A stretch of 64,000 bases of DNA from an uncultured Gemmiger sp. (GTDB lineage: Bacteria > Bacillota > Clostridia > Oscillospirales > Ruminococcaceae), in assembly GCA_944388175.1 (NCBI GenBank), contig CALXHR010000001.1:248001-312000 (forward strand), given 5' to 3'. Position numbers and translations under genes: made by a program. This document shows, piece after piece, positions 36,400 to 45,904 of this stretch. The notes beneath the pieces are model-generated. The model saw nothing but the letters and a program-made list of their open reading frames with translations. It was not told the origin of the DNA and ran no database searches. How positions within the stretch are numbered: position 1 is the stretch's first letter; the number at the start of each line of letters is the position of its first letter.

Positions 36400-38435
36400 C
36401 TTGTATGGCTCCTTCTGCCCTTGCGGGTCTTGGCGGCGGCTTTGCGGGTACTGGCGTCGGCGGCCGTGGGGTCCTCGCCGCGCTGCAGGCGGGCGATTTC
36501 GTCGCGCAGCTGGGCGGCCAGTTCAAACTGCAGCAGGCGGGCGGCTTCCTTCATTTCTTTGGTCAGGCGCTCGATGGTCTGCTGGCGTTCGGCACGGCTC
36601 ATGCGGTGCTGGCGCATGCGCTTGTTTTCCTCGCTCATGCTGATCTCCAGCCCGTCGCTGATGGCCTTGACGATAGTCTTGGGGGTGATGCCGTGTTCCT
36701 TGTTGTAAGCGTCCTGGATGGCGCGGCGGCGCTCGGTCTCCAAAATTGCGCGCTCCATGCTGGGGGTGACTTCGTCGGCGTACATTAACACCATGCCGTT
36801 GGCGTTGCGCGCCGCGCGGCCGATGGTCTGGATCAGGCTGGTCTCGCTGCGCAGGAAACCCTCTTTATCGGCGTCGAGGATGGCGATGAGCGATACCTCC
36901 GGCAGGTCGAGGCCCTCGCGCAGCAGGTTGATGCCGACGATGACGTCAATGGCGCCGACGCGCAGGTCCTTGATGATCTCCATGCGCTCAAACGTATCCA
37001 CTTCATGGTGCATATACTTGGTTTTGACGCCGTGTTCCTCGAGGTAATCGGTCAGGTCCTCGGCCATTTTGACCGTCAGCGTCGTGACAAGCGCGCGCTC
37101 GCCGCGCTCGATGCGGGTGCGGATCTCGCCCAGCAGGTCCTCGATCTGGCCTTCGACCGGGCGCACGACGACCAGCGGGTCCAGCAGGCCGGTGGGGCGG
37201 ATGACCTGTTCGGCCACGCGGGTGGAGTGTTCGCGCTCGTACGCGCCCGGCGTGGCCGAGACAAAGATTTTCTGGTGGATCTTGTGCTCGAACTCCTCAA
37301 ACCGAAGCGGGCGGTTGTCGAACGCCGACGGCAGGCGGAAACCATATTCCACCAGCGTCTTTTTGCGGCTGTAGTCGCCGCCGTACATACCGCGCACCTG
37401 CGGCAGCATGACGTGGCTCTCGTCCACCATCAGCAGGAAATCTTCGGGGAAATAATCCAGCAGCGTCGTCGGGGTGGAGCCCGGCGCGCGGCCGGACAGC
37501 ACGGCGCTGTAGTTCTCGATGCCTTTGCAGGTGCCGACTTCCTGCAGCATCTCCATATCATAGTTGGTGCGCTGCTGGATGCGTTGCGCTTCCAGCAGTT
37601 TGCCCTCCTCGGTGAAGGCTTTGACCTGCTGTTCCATCTCCTCGGCGATTTTGGCAAGGCCGGCTTTCATCTTTTCCGGCCCGACGATGTAGTGGCTGGC
37701 CGGGAAGATCGCCACATGGCGCACAACGTTTTTGTGTTCGCCGGTCAGGGGGTCGAACTCGATGATGCGGTCGACCTCGTCACCGAAAAACTCTACCCGG
37801 ATGGCATACTCGTCGTTGTACGCCAGGTGGATATCGACGATATCCCCCTTGACGCGGAACTTGTTGCGGATAAAGTTCATGTCGTTGCGCTCATACTGCA
37901 GCTTGACCAGGCGGCTGCACAGTTCATCGCGTTCCAGCTGCATGCCGGGGCGCAGGCTGATGACCATGCTGCGGTAGTCAATGGGGTCGCCCAGCGAATA
38001 GATGCAGGACACACTGGCCACGATGATGACGTTGCGCTGCTCGCTGAGGGCCGCCGTGGCCGAATGGCGCAGGCGGTCGATCTCGTCGTTGATGGCGCTG
38101 TCCTTTTCAATATAGGTATCGGTTGAAGGGATATACGCTTCCGGCTGGTAGTAGTCATAGTAGCTGACAAAATATTCCACCGCGTCGTCCGGGAAAAAGC
38201 TGCGCATCTCGGTGCAGATCTGGCTGGCCAGCGTCTTGTTGGGCTCCAAAATCAGCGTGGGGCGGTTGCAGCGCGCAATGATGTTGGCCATGGTGAACGT
38301 TTTGCCGGAGCCGGTCACGCCCAGCAGCGTCTGCGCTTCGTCCCCTGCCTGGATGCCCTGTACCAGCGCTTCAATGGCCTGCGGCTGGTCGCCGGTAGGC
38401 TGAAACGGCGCTTTCAGGTGAAAAACCTGTTCCAT
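36396..38435 (-). CDS. uvrB: Excinuclease ABC subunit B (679 aa)
   Basis: Helicase-like damage verification subunit of excision repair. Walker A is [13 protein letters not shown], then [16 protein letters not shown] (beta-hairpin region), DESH, and motif [11 protein letters not shown]. The C-terminal UVR domain has [20 protein letters not shown], which contacts UvrA/UvrC. ATG at 38435 ([11 protein letters not shown]) is chosen since GGAGGGGG lies 8 nt upstream; the ATG at 38453 precedes that sequence. It has its own promoter at 38478-38506. Confidence 0.96.
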
Positions 38436-38455
38436 GGCATAGTCCCCCTCCATTT

Positions 38456-38472
38456 AACAACGTTTTGTTGTT
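38456..38472. repeat. Dyad at the predicted 5' end of uvrBA mRNA
   Basis: AACAAC and GTTGTT are separated by 5 nt, lying between the -10 box and the uvrB ribosome binding site. It could be an operator or a 5' hairpin. No Bacillus-type GAAC-n4-GTTC LexA box was found here. Confidence 0.55.
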
Positions 38473-38477
38473 ACCAG

Positions 38478-38506
38478 ATTATAGCACAGCGCCCTGCATA
38501 AGTAAA
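38478..38506 (-). promoter_or_regulatory. Promoter of uvrB-uvrA
   Basis: The minus strand has TTTACT (38501-38506), a 17-nt spacer and a perfect TATAAT (38478-38483). Confidence 0.75.
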
Positions 38507-38575
38507 GCCCTTTCCCCTGCATTTTGCCCAAACGGCCCGCAAAAAACACACTCTGCACAAAGCGCAGGTGACACA

Positions 38576-38732
38576 AGAAAACAAAGGTTCTGCAAGAACT
38601 GCGCAGCATCGCAAAACCGCTGCAAAGCGACAGATGCAAGGCAGAGGGGCGCAGCGCTTCTTGGCGGAACGCAAGACCCGATAACGCAGCAGATGCCGCT
38701 TTGCAGGTAGAGGTTTGCGGCTTTGTTTTCTT
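38576..38732. other. Structured intergenic element between radC and uvrB
   Basis: The 336-nt gap 38454-38789 contains no credible gene. Outer arms AAGAAAACAAAG (38576-38587) and CTTTGTTTTCTT (38721-38732) are a perfect 12-bp inverted repeat. Inside, CTGCAAAGCG (38620-38629) and CGCTTTGCAG (38697-38706) form a perfect 10-bp pair. GCATC (38605) and GATGC (38692) could add another. The whole could fold as one long RNA on either strand, or be a small repeat element. On the minus strand it lies downstream of radC and ends T-rich, so terminator function is also possible. Confidence 0.55.
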
Positions 38733-38789
38733 AGGGAACTGCGCGTATGCTGGCAGAGTGTTTTGGGGCTGTGGTCCAACGTCTTTGCT

Positions 38790-39527
38790 TCAATAGCGGC
38801 TGGCCGCATTCAGCGTATCGCGCCCGGCGCGGTACATCGGCAGGCAGCCGCGGTCCCGCATGGAACAGGCATCCTCCCCCGCAACGATGATGTGGTCGAG
38901 GATGGAAACGTTCAACGGACCCAGCGCCTGCATAATGCCCGCCGTGGCGATCATATCCGCTTCGCTGGGAACCGCCAGACCCGTGGGGTGGTTGTGGGCC
39001 AGGATGCCGCAGGTTGCGTCGGTGCGCGCGACATCCCGCAGCAGTTTATGGGTGTCGACCTGCACACGGTTGGGCACCCCTTCGGCAATGCGCAGGTCGC
39101 GCAGCGGGCGGTATTTATCGTCCAGCAGGATCAGATACAGCACCTCGTTGTGCAAACCCAGGAACAACGGTTTTACGTATTCGACCGCGCGTTCGGTCTT
39201 GTCCAGCGCAGCGCGCGGTTTGCGCTTTTTCAGGTAGTAGTACCGGCTGAACGCCATAACCGAGTGGATCAGCCGCGCGCTTTTGGGGCCAATGCCGTCC
39301 ACTTCCAGCAGTTCTTCTTCCTCCGCTTCCAGCACTTTGCAAAAATCGCCAAAATGCTGGATCAGGCGGTGCGCCAGTTCGTTGGTGTCCTGCCGCGGGA
39401 TCGCCAAAAACAAAAGGTATTCCAGCGCTTCATGCTCCGCCAGGCTTTCCAGGCCGTCCCGCTGTACCCGGGCCTGCATACGGGCGCGGTGTTTTTCGTG
39501 CAGCGGCCGTTCGGTTTTCGGGGCCAT
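38790..39527 (-). CDS. radC: RadC family JAMM-domain protein (245 aa)
   Basis: An N-terminal helix-hairpin-helix region (EVDGIGPKSARLIH) precedes the MPN/JAMM domain with HNHPTGLAVPSEAD, the metal-binding motif, at about residues 175-188. A fairly typical length for the family (UPF0758). Function is poorly defined; the radiation link is historical. Its promoter overlaps that of the divergent RluA-type gene. Confidence 0.88.
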   Translation of the reverse strand: MAPKTERPLHEKHRARMQARVQRDGLESLAEHEALEYLLFLAIPRQDTNELAHRLIQHFGDFCKVLEAEEEELLEVDGIGPKSARLIHSVMAFSRYYYLKKRKPRAALDKTERAVEYVKPLFLGLHNEVLYLILLDDKYRPLRDLRIAEGVPNRVQVDTHKLLRDVARTDATCGILAHNHPTGLAVPSEADMIATAGIMQALGPLNVSILDHIIVAGEDACSMRDRGCLPMYRAGRDTLNAASRY

Positions 39528-39552
39528 GGTTCCACATCCTTTTACGTTTTGC

Positions 39553-39581
39553 TTTACGTTCGGTTTGTTTTATTATATACT
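39553..39581 (+). promoter_or_regulatory. Promoter of the RluA-type synthase gene
   Basis: TTTACG (39553-39558), a 17-nt spacer and TATACT (39576-39581), about 50 nt before the ATG at 39633. Confidence 0.65.
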
Positions 39582-39599
39582 GGAAATGCCAATTTGCAA
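39572..39599 (-). promoter_or_regulatory. Promoter of radC, overlapping the opposite promoter
   Basis: The minus strand has TTGCAA (39594-39599), a 16-nt spacer and TATAAT (39572-39577). The -10 shares two base pairs with the plus-strand -10. Confidence 0.6.
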
Positions 39600-39632
39600 A
39601 GAGGATACCGCATAACAGCAAGTGAGGACTGC

Positions 39633-40595
39633 ATGAAAAGTTTTACCGCCGGCCCCAATGAAAATGGCGTGCGCCTGAGCCGTTTTGTGGAAGGCGTCAC
39701 CCACCAGATGCCGCGCAGCCTGATGTACAAGGCGTTCCGCAACAAGCGCATCAAGGTCAACGGCAAGCGCGCCGAGCCGGACACCCGCCTGGCCGAAGGC
39801 GATGTGATCGAGCTGTATATCAACGATGAGTTTTTCCCCGCGGGGGCTGCCCTGCCGCGCCCCAAACCGCCGCGCCGCCAGCCGCCCGTGACCGTGGTTT
39901 ATGAGGATGAAAATTTTGCCGTACTGTACAAGCCGGCGCACCTGCTGTGCCACAGCGACCGCACCGGCGACGCCAACCTGGTGGACGCCTTTGCCGCCTA
40001 CCTGGAAGCCAAAGGCGAGTACGACCCCCACGCCGAGCAGCGCTTTGCCCCGGCGCTGTGCAACCGGCTGGACCGCGGCACCGAAGGGCTGGTGCTGGCC
40101 GCCAAGACGTATGCCGCGCTGCGGGACCTGAACGCGATCATCCGCGACGATGAGATGAAAAAGGAATACCTGACCATCACCGTCGGCGCGCCGCCGGCCG
40201 GGCGGCACATTGCCTGGCTGCAGCACAACGAAAAAACCAACAAAGTGCGCATCCATGCGCGCGCCGGCGAGGGGTACAAACAGATCATCACCGACGTGAC
40301 GGTGATCCGCCAGGCCGGGCCGTTCGCGCTGTGCCGTATCGGCCTGGTCACCGGGCGCACGCACCAGATCCGCGCACACCTGGCCTACCTGGGCCACCCG
40401 GTGCTGGGTGACAGTAAATACGGAAACCGCAAAATGAACGAGCGCACCGGCCTGAAAACGCAGGCGCTGTGCGCCCAGCGGCTGACCTTTGGGCGCATCC
40501 CGCCGGAAAACAGCCTGCATTCCCTTTCCGGCCGCGTCATCAAGCTGGACGATCCCGAAATTTTGCGCCTGTTTGACCGCCTGACCACAGAATGA
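39633..40595 (+). CDS. RluA family RNA pseudouridine synthase (320 aa)
   Basis: A short S4-like N-terminal domain (RLSRFVEGVTHQMPRSLMYK, then KRIKVNGKRAEPDTRL) is followed by the catalytic domain. NRLDRGTEGLVLAAK holds the catalytic Asp, and GRTHQIRAHLAYLGHPVLGD is the second signature. It resembles RluC-type enzymes, which modify 23S rRNA, but the target is uncertain. A second RluA-family gene, rluD, is at 17790-18725. ATG at 39633 follows GTGAGGA; the longer open frame upstream is antisense to radC. Confidence 0.87.
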   Translation: MKSFTAGPNENGVRLSRFVEGVTHQMPRSLMYKAFRNKRIKVNGKRAEPDTRLAEGDVIELYINDEFFPAGAALPRPKPPRRQPPVTVVYEDENFAVLYKPAHLLCHSDRTGDANLVDAFAAYLEAKGEYDPHAEQRFAPALCNRLDRGTEGLVLAAKTYAALRDLNAIIRDDEMKKEYLTITVGAPPAGRHIAWLQHNEKTNKVRIHARAGEGYKQIITDVTVIRQAGPFALCRIGLVTGRTHQIRAHLAYLGHPVLGDSKYGNRKMNERTGLKTQALCAQRLTFGRIPPENSLHSLSGRVIKLDDPEILRLFDRLTTE

Positions 40596-40603
40596 CAGCC
40601 CGA

Positions 40604-40632
40604 GCCCCCGGCAAAGCCGGGGGTGCTTTTTT
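40604..40632 (+). terminator. Terminator of the RluA-type gene
   Basis: CCCCCGGC/GCCGGGGG (40605-40623) with a 3-nt loop, followed by TGC and TTTTTT. Confidence 0.85.
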
Positions 40633-40650
40633 GCCGAAGCTAACAACGCA

Positions 40651-40682
40651 AAAGACCGCTGCCCCCAAAGGCAGCGGTCTTT
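40651..40682. terminator. Terminator of the rnj-to-ftsH operon (bidirectional shape)
   Basis: Perfect 13-bp stem AAAGACCGCTGCC/GGCAGCGGTCTTT with a 6-nt loop. The minus strand continues TTTTGCG, so it stops the long minus operon and could back up the plus-strand terminator. Confidence 0.8.
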
Positions 40683-40709
40683 CTTGTGCGGCATGCCACA
40701 CATTCGATT

Positions 40710-41789
40710 CTATGCGATCACAAAATGGTAAATCAACGATACGGCGATGATAAGCGCGCAGACGATGGCCGTGACCGGCGGCGCCCAGTGGATGATGCGT
40801 TCCGCCATGATATCGTCCTCACTGGTCTCGTCCTCATCCGCGTAACGGCCGCGCTTCTTTTTGCTGCGGCGGTTATCGTAATCGTCGTCCTCGTCGTAAT
40901 CGTCCTCGTCGGCGTCGAACAGCTGCGTGCCCTCGTCGTCGTCCTCATCGTCGTCAAACAGGCGGCCTTTGGGGGCGTAGCGGCGCACGCGCTCCATCTC
41001 CTCGTCCTCCTGCCGGGGGGCGTAGGCGTTGGGGTCATAGGCCGCGGTGGCGTCCTCGTCCGGCATGGTTTCCTGGCGGTCGATGGCCGCCTGGGCGGCA
41101 GCGGCCGTAGCCGCCGCGCTGGCCGGGCGCTGCGGGGCCACATTGCCGGCCACCGCGTTAATCTCCTGCTGCTGGCGCTCCGCCGTGCGGCGGGCTTCCT
41201 CCAGAATCTGGGTCAACGCGCCCTTGATGCCGGCGCGGTCACCGCCGCACTCCGAGCAATAGGTACAATTCTCTTCATTGGGGTGGAACGCACCGCAGGC
41301 GCAGAACCAGCCGTACTCGGTATCCTGCGGCACGCAGGTCAGCACCGTGTTGCCGGTGCGCTGCTGCAGTGTCTTGGCGATGGAAGCCGGCAGCACGCGG
41401 GGCGACGGCAGGCGCACACGCTTATAGTTGCGCAGGTCGATGCCGCGGCCGTTGAGGAACGCGCGGTCCTGCTCCACCTCGACGCTGGACACCGGCGTAT
41501 CGCTGACAAAGACGGCGTCGTCGCTGCCGAACAGATCGCCCGGCTGCGCGTCGAGCTGCTCATAGTAGAAATCATCCTCGCACAGCACCTGACCGGCGGC
41601 ATCTTTGCATTTGAAATGCACAACCAGGCCCGTCAGCGGCTCGGTGCCGACATTTTTAAACGTCAGGCAGACGGCCACCTCGCCGGTCACATCGCCTTTC
41701 AGCAGTTCCACCCGCACAAACTGGACCGGGCTGCCCGCCGTGTAGTAGTTGGCGCGGGACTGCGCCATCAGCGAAAAATTCTGATCCAT
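40710..41789 (-). CDS. Zinc ribbon protein with acidic region and C-terminal membrane anchor (359 aa)
   Basis: I do not recognise a named family. The N-terminal about 150 residues look beta-rich (VAVCLTFKNVGTEPLTGLVVHF). They are followed by a zinc ribbon, FCACGAFHPNEENCTYCSEC, with Cys at about 163, 165, 175, 178 and 181. Then come an Ala/Gln-rich helix, a strongly acidic Asp/Glu stretch (about 275-320) and a basic patch. One hydrophobic segment ends the protein (TAIVCALIIAVSLIYHFVIA), so it looks tail-anchored with the bulk in the cytoplasm. ATG at 41789 follows AGGTG. It is the last gene of the operon, 17 nt after ftsH. Confidence 0.7.
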   Translation of the reverse strand: MDQNFSLMAQSRANYYTAGSPVQFVRVELLKGDVTGEVAVCLTFKNVGTEPLTGLVVHFKCKDAAGQVLCEDDFYYEQLDAQPGDLFGSDDAVFVSDTPVSSVEVEQDRAFLNGRGIDLRNYKRVRLPSPRVLPASIAKTLQQRTGNTVLTCVPQDTEYGWFCACGAFHPNEENCTYCSECGGDRAGIKGALTQILEEARRTAERQQQEINAVAGNVAPQRPASAAATAAAAQAAIDRQETMPDEDATAAYDPNAYAPRQEDEEMERVRRYAPKGRLFDDDEDDDEGTQLFDADEDDYDEDDDYDNRRSKKKRGRYADEDETSEDDIMAERIIHWAPPVTAIVCALIIAVSLIYHFVIA

Positions 41790-41806
41790 GATCAACACCT
41801 ACTTTG

Positions 41807-43900
41807 TTACTCTTGGGCGTCCGGTCGTTCTGCGTCCGGCGCGGTCTGCTCCTGGGGTTGCGGTTGCTCTTCCTCTGCAGGGGGCGGGGTCTGGGCGGGC
41901 GCAGGTTCTTCCGGTTTGGCGGTCTCCCCTTTGCCCAGGTCAAAAGGCGGCAGCGTGCCCCCTTGCATCAGCGTAGTAAATTCGTCGCCGCTGATCTTTT
42001 CGCGCTCCATCAGGACGCCCGCCACCTTGTGCAGTTCGTCCATGTGCTCGGTCAGCAGGCGGCGCGCCGTCTCGTAGGCTTCGTCGACGATATCGCGGAT
42101 TTCGTTGTCGATCTCGGACGCGATCGCTTCCGAATAGCCTTTGCCCTGGCCAAAATCGCGGCCCAGGAACGTCTGGCTGGGATCATTGCCGTACACCACA
42201 GGGCCCATACGCTCCGAGAAGCCGTACCGGGTAACCATGGCGCGGGCCGTATCGGTGGCACGTTCCAGGTCGTTGGAAGCGCCGGTGGAGATATCCTCCA
42301 GCACCAGCTGTTCCGCCACACGGCCGCCCAGCATCGAAACAATCCGCTCAAACATGGCGGTCTTGGTCACAAAGCTGGGGTCTTTCTCGGGCAGATACAT
42401 GGTATAGCCGCCCGCGCCGCCGCGCGAGATGATGCTGATCTGGTGCACCGGGTCGTGGTGTTTGCCAAAATACCCGGCGATGGCATGGCCGGTCTCGTGG
42501 TAGGCCACCAACCGGCGCTCTTCCTCGGTGACGACATGGCTCTTTTTCTCGGGGCCCATCATGACCTTGACCGAAGCCTCCTCGATTTCCGCTTCCGTGA
42601 TTGCCTTTTTGCCGCTGCGGGCAGCCAGCAACGCCGCTTCGTTGACAAGATTTTCGAGGTCGGCGCCCGAGAAACCGGCCGTCGAACGGGCGATGGTTTT
42701 CAGGCTGACGTCGGGGCCCAGCGGTTTGTTTTTGGTGTGAACTTTCAGGATTTCTTCGCGGCCCTTCACATCCGGCAACCCGACGTAGACCTGGCGGTCA
42801 AAACGACCCGGGCGCAGCAGCGCTTTGTCCAGGATATCGGCGCGGTTGGTGGCCGCCATCACGATGACGCCGTCGTTGGCGTCAAAGCCGTCCATCTCGA
42901 CCAGCAGCTGGTTGAGCGTCTGCTCGCGTTCGTCGTGGCCGCCGCCCAGGCCGGCGCCGCGCTGGCGGCCGACCGCGTCGATCTCGTCGATGAACACGAT
43001 GGAGGGCATCGTCTTTTTGGCTTTTTCAAACAGGTCGCGCACGCGCGAAGCGCCGACGCCGACATACATCTCGACAAAGTCGGAACCGGAAATCGCATAG
43101 AACGGCACGCCGGCTTCCCCCGCGCAGGCGCGGGCCAACAGCGTTTTGCCGGTGCCCGGGGGGCCCACCAGCAGCACGCCGTGCGGGATGCGCGCCCCCA
43201 GGGAATTGAACTTGCCGGGCGCTTTGAGAAATTCCACAACTTCCTGCAGTTCGGCCTTCTCTTCATCGGCGCCCGCCACATCGGCAAAGGTGGCTTTGCG
43301 CTGCGTTTCCTGCTGGTCTTTGACTTTGGCGCGGCCAACGTTCATAATCCCGCCGCCGGCGCCGCCGCCGCGATACATCAGCACGAACAGCAGCCCCAGG
43401 CTGCCCAGCATCACGGCATAGAAGATAATTTCCTGCCAGGGGATGCTTGTCTTGGGCGCGACATAGTCAAAGAGCATCGGGGCGTCGGGGTTTTCTGCGT
43501 TGTATTCGTCGATAAACTCCGCGATCTTGCCGGTGCTGAAATCCACGCCGTACGGCAGCTTGTAGGAGACGTAAACCGTGCCGCCGTTGGCGGGCAGCGC
43601 GTCCTCCTCCGAGGAGCTCAGCGCGCTGAGCAGGCCGCTCGCCTCCTCGGCACTCAGGTCCATCGTGGCTTCCGGCAAGGGGTTCTCGCCTTCTTTCAGC
43701 CACAATTCCAGGCGGTTGCTGCCAAGGTCCAGCCGGTACGAGGTCACCTGCAGGCTCTCGAAATAATAGTAAATTTCGGAATAATTGATGTGTTTTGCCG
43801 CCGTGGCCGACAGCAGCGGCGACATGCTGACAAGGAACAACACCAGCACCATAAGCGCGGCAACCACCAGGATGCCGTTAAAGCGAGGTTTGTGCTGCAA
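41807..43900 (-). CDS. ftsH: ATP-dependent zinc metalloprotease FtsH (697 aa)
   Basis: Two N-terminal membrane helices (residues about 8-30 and 157-176) flank an extracellular domain. The AAA ATPase has Walker A GPPGTGKT (246-253), [13 protein letters not shown], and the second region of homology. The zinc site is HETGH (468-472). The C-terminal 60 residues are a Pro/Glu/Gln-rich tail. Start is TTG at 43900 (MQHKPRFNG) with AGGAG 9 nt upstream. Membrane protein quality control; tilS-hpt-ftsH order is conserved in Firmicutes. Confidence 0.95.
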   Translation of the reverse strand: MQHKPRFNGILVVAALMVLVLFLVSMSPLLSATAAKHINYSEIYYYFESLQVTSYRLDLGSNRLELWLKEGENPLPEATMDLSAEEASGLLSALSSSEEDALPANGGTVYVSYKLPYGVDFSTGKIAEFIDEYNAENPDAPMLFDYVAPKTSIPWQEIIFYAVMLGSLGLLFVLMYRGGGAGGGIMNVGRAKVKDQQETQRKATFADVAGADEEKAELQEVVEFLKAPGKFNSLGARIPHGVLLVGPPGTGKTLLARACAGEAGVPFYAISGSDFVEMYVGVGASRVRDLFEKAKKTMPSIVFIDEIDAVGRQRGAGLGGGHDEREQTLNQLLVEMDGFDANDGVIVMAATNRADILDKALLRPGRFDRQVYVGLPDVKGREEILKVHTKNKPLGPDVSLKTIARSTAGFSGADLENLVNEAALLAARSGKKAITEAEIEEASVKVMMGPEKKSHVVTEEERRLVAYHETGHAIAGYFGKHHDPVHQISIISRGGAGGYTMYLPEKDPSFVTKTAMFERIVSMLGGRVAEQLVLEDISTGASNDLERATDTARAMVTRYGFSERMGPVVYGNDPSQTFLGRDFGQGKGYSEAIASEIDNEIRDIVDEAYETARRLLTEHMDELHKVAGVLMEREKISGDEFTTLMQGGTLPPFDLGKGETAKPEEPAPAQTPPPAEEEQPQPQEQTAPDAERPDAQE

Positions 43901-43957
43901 GAAATCAACTCCTATCCCGGGGCAGACCCGGGTGAACTCGGCTGCCCGAACCAGCCG

Positions 43958-44509
43958 TTATGCGTTGTAAATTTCGGGTTTCAACACGCCGACGTAGGGC
44001 AGGTTGCGGTATGTTTCGTCGTAGTCCAGCCCGTAGCCGACAACGAACTCATCCGGCACTTCAAAGCCGAGGTAATCCGGCTCGATCTGTGCCTTGCGGC
44101 GGCTGGGTTTGCTGAGGATGGTGCACAGGCGGACGCTGTTGGGGTTGCGCAGCTGGAGCACCGGCATCAGATGGGACAGCGTAATGCCGGTATCGAGGAT
44201 ATCCTCCACAATCAAGACGTCCTTGCCCGTCAGGTCTGCGTCCAGGTCCTTGACGATCTTGACAAGGCCCGTCGACTCGGTATTGGCGCCGCCATAGCTG
44301 GACACCACCATAAAGTCGATGGCGCAGGGGATCGTCACGGCGCGCATCAGGTCCGCCATAAAAACGACCGAACCTTTGAGGATGGATACCAGCAGCAGCT
44401 GGCGGCCGGCGTAATCCCGGCTGATCTGCGCGCCGAGTTCCTCCACCTTTTGCTGCAGCTGCGCCTGTGTTACCAAAATATGATCGATATCCCGATCCAT
44501 GCTTTGCAT
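43958..44509 (-). CDS. hpt: Hypoxanthine phosphoribosyltransferase (183 aa)
   Basis: Purine salvage enzyme using PRPP. The PRPP-binding motif is VLIVEDILDTGITLSHL at about residues 98-114. SILKGSVVFMADLMRA is the N-terminal signature. Standard length. GAGGAGACATAACAC precedes the ATG at 44509. It starts 3 nt after the tilS stop and is followed 57 nt later by ftsH. Confidence 0.93.
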   Translation of the reverse strand: MQSMDRDIDHILVTQAQLQQKVEELGAQISRDYAGRQLLLVSILKGSVVFMADLMRAVTIPCAIDFMVVSSYGGANTESTGLVKIVKDLDADLTGKDVLIVEDILDTGITLSHLMPVLQLRNPNSVRLCTILSKPSRRKAQIEPDYLGFEVPDEFVVGYGLDYDETYRNLPYVGVLKPEIYNA

Positions 44510-44512
44510 GTG

Positions 44513-45904
44513 TTATGTCTCCTCTGCTTTTTCGGTGCGGACCGTCAGCACTTCGTGCGTATAGGGATCAGGGGCCAGCCCTTCGGCAAAGCCGCTGCCC
44601 CACAGCCAAAGCACTTCGCTGCCGTTGGCCAGCAGCGGCAGCAGGGTGCGCTGCTCCGGCGGGGTCCCCAGCTCATTGAAGTATTTTTTTAACGTCTTGC
44701 GTACATGACGACCGGCCGGGCGGAAGAAATCCCCCGGCTGACGCGTGCGCAAGAATAGATTCCCTTGTATTTTAGCACAATCGGCGCAACAGTTTAAGTC
44801 TTTTTTGAAAATTGGTTGATTTTTTAGAAAATCTTCATACTTTACGCGCTGAAATTCAACAAAATAACCACCGGGAAGCCAAAAACGCCCTTCGGCAAAG
44901 GGTTGCGGCGGCGCCGGCGGGGGCTGCACGCCCTGCGCCGTCTGGCACAGCAGCACGCCGTTTTTGACTTTATAGGTCACTTCCGGCGTAAGCTGCAACG
45001 CGCCTTCGCCCCGCTGCAGCAAAAAGCGCAGCAGGCTGACGTACTTTTCCTCGGCGTCGCGCACCGGGCTGACCAGCGCATGCAGCGCGGCATCCAGCAC
45101 CGGGCCCTCGGCGCGGTTCAGCGTTTCCACGGCATAGCCGCCGTCTACCGCCGCCGCCTGCAGCAGGGCCGCCGCCTCCCCCGCCAGCCACTGGTCCAGC
45201 TCGCGCATTTGGCGGCACAGGCGGGCAATGGCTTTTTCTGCCGCCGGGTTGGCATATTGCAGCGCCGGGATTGCCGTATGGCGGATGCGGTTACGGGCAT
45301 AGAAGTCCTGCGCGTTGGTCTCGTCCTGCACATAGTGTTGCCCAAGCGCCGCGCAGTATGCTTCGGTCTCGGCGCGCGTCAGGCACAGGAAAGGCCGCAC
45401 ATAGTACCCGCGCCGCGGCGGGATACCCCCCAGCCCGTGCAGGCCGGTACCGCGCGCCATGCGGAACAGCACCGTCTCGGCCTGGTCGGACATGGTGTGC
45501 GCGGTGGCGATGAGCGCTTCCTCCTGCGCGGCCAGATGGTCGAACCAGCCGTAGCGCAATCCGCGGGCCCATTCCTCGCTGGGTTTGGCCGGAATCTCAA
45601 CGCCTTCGCGCACAGCGTCGTACACAAACAGTTCCACGCCGTTCTGGCGGCAAAACTCCCTGACGAAGTCGGCATCCGCCTGCGCCTGTGCGCCGCGCAC
45701 CCCGTGGTTGACGTGGGTGGCCAGCACTTCGACTTCCAGTTCGCGGCGGCGGCGCAGCAAAAACAGCAAAAGGGCCATCGAGTCTGCCCCGCCGGAGCAG
45801 GCCGCGATCACCCGGTCGCCGGAATGGAACAAGCCCTGCTGGCGGCAGTAGCCCAGCAAAGTCTGTTCGGTCTCCTGGATTAAAATTTCCGCATCAGAAC
45901 TCAT
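44513..45904 (-). CDS. tilS: tRNA(Ile)-lysidine synthase (463 aa)
   Basis: PP-loop ATPase that makes lysidine at C34 of tRNA-Ile(CAU). The PP-loop is CSGGADSMALL near residues 36-46, with HVNHGVRG and HTMSDQAETVLFRMARG as family motifs. The C-terminal part (FFRPAGRHVRKTLKKYFNELGTP in parts) is the TilS C-terminal domain. It overlaps the dnaB stop by 11 nt. A codon-composition shift to A/T-rich is seen around 44750-44850, still in frame. Confidence 0.93.
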   Translation of the reverse strand: MSSDAEILIQETEQTLLGYCRQQGLFHSGDRVIAACSGGADSMALLLFLLRRRRELEVEVLATHVNHGVRGAQAQADADFVREFCRQNGVELFVYDAVREGVEIPAKPSEEWARGLRYGWFDHLAAQEEALIATAHTMSDQAETVLFRMARGTGLHGLGGIPPRRGYYVRPFLCLTRAETEAYCAALGQHYVQDETNAQDFYARNRIRHTAIPALQYANPAAEKAIARLCRQMRELDQWLAGEAAALLQAAAVDGGYAVETLNRAEGPVLDAALHALVSPVRDAEEKYVSLLRFLLQRGEGALQLTPEVTYKVKNGVLLCQTAQGVQPPPAPPQPFAEGRFWLPGGYFVEFQRVKYEDFLKNQPIFKKDLNCCADCAKIQGNLFLRTRQPGDFFRPAGRHVRKTLKKYFNELGTPPEQRTLLPLLANGSEVLWLWGSGFAEGLAPDPYTHEVLTVRTEKAEET

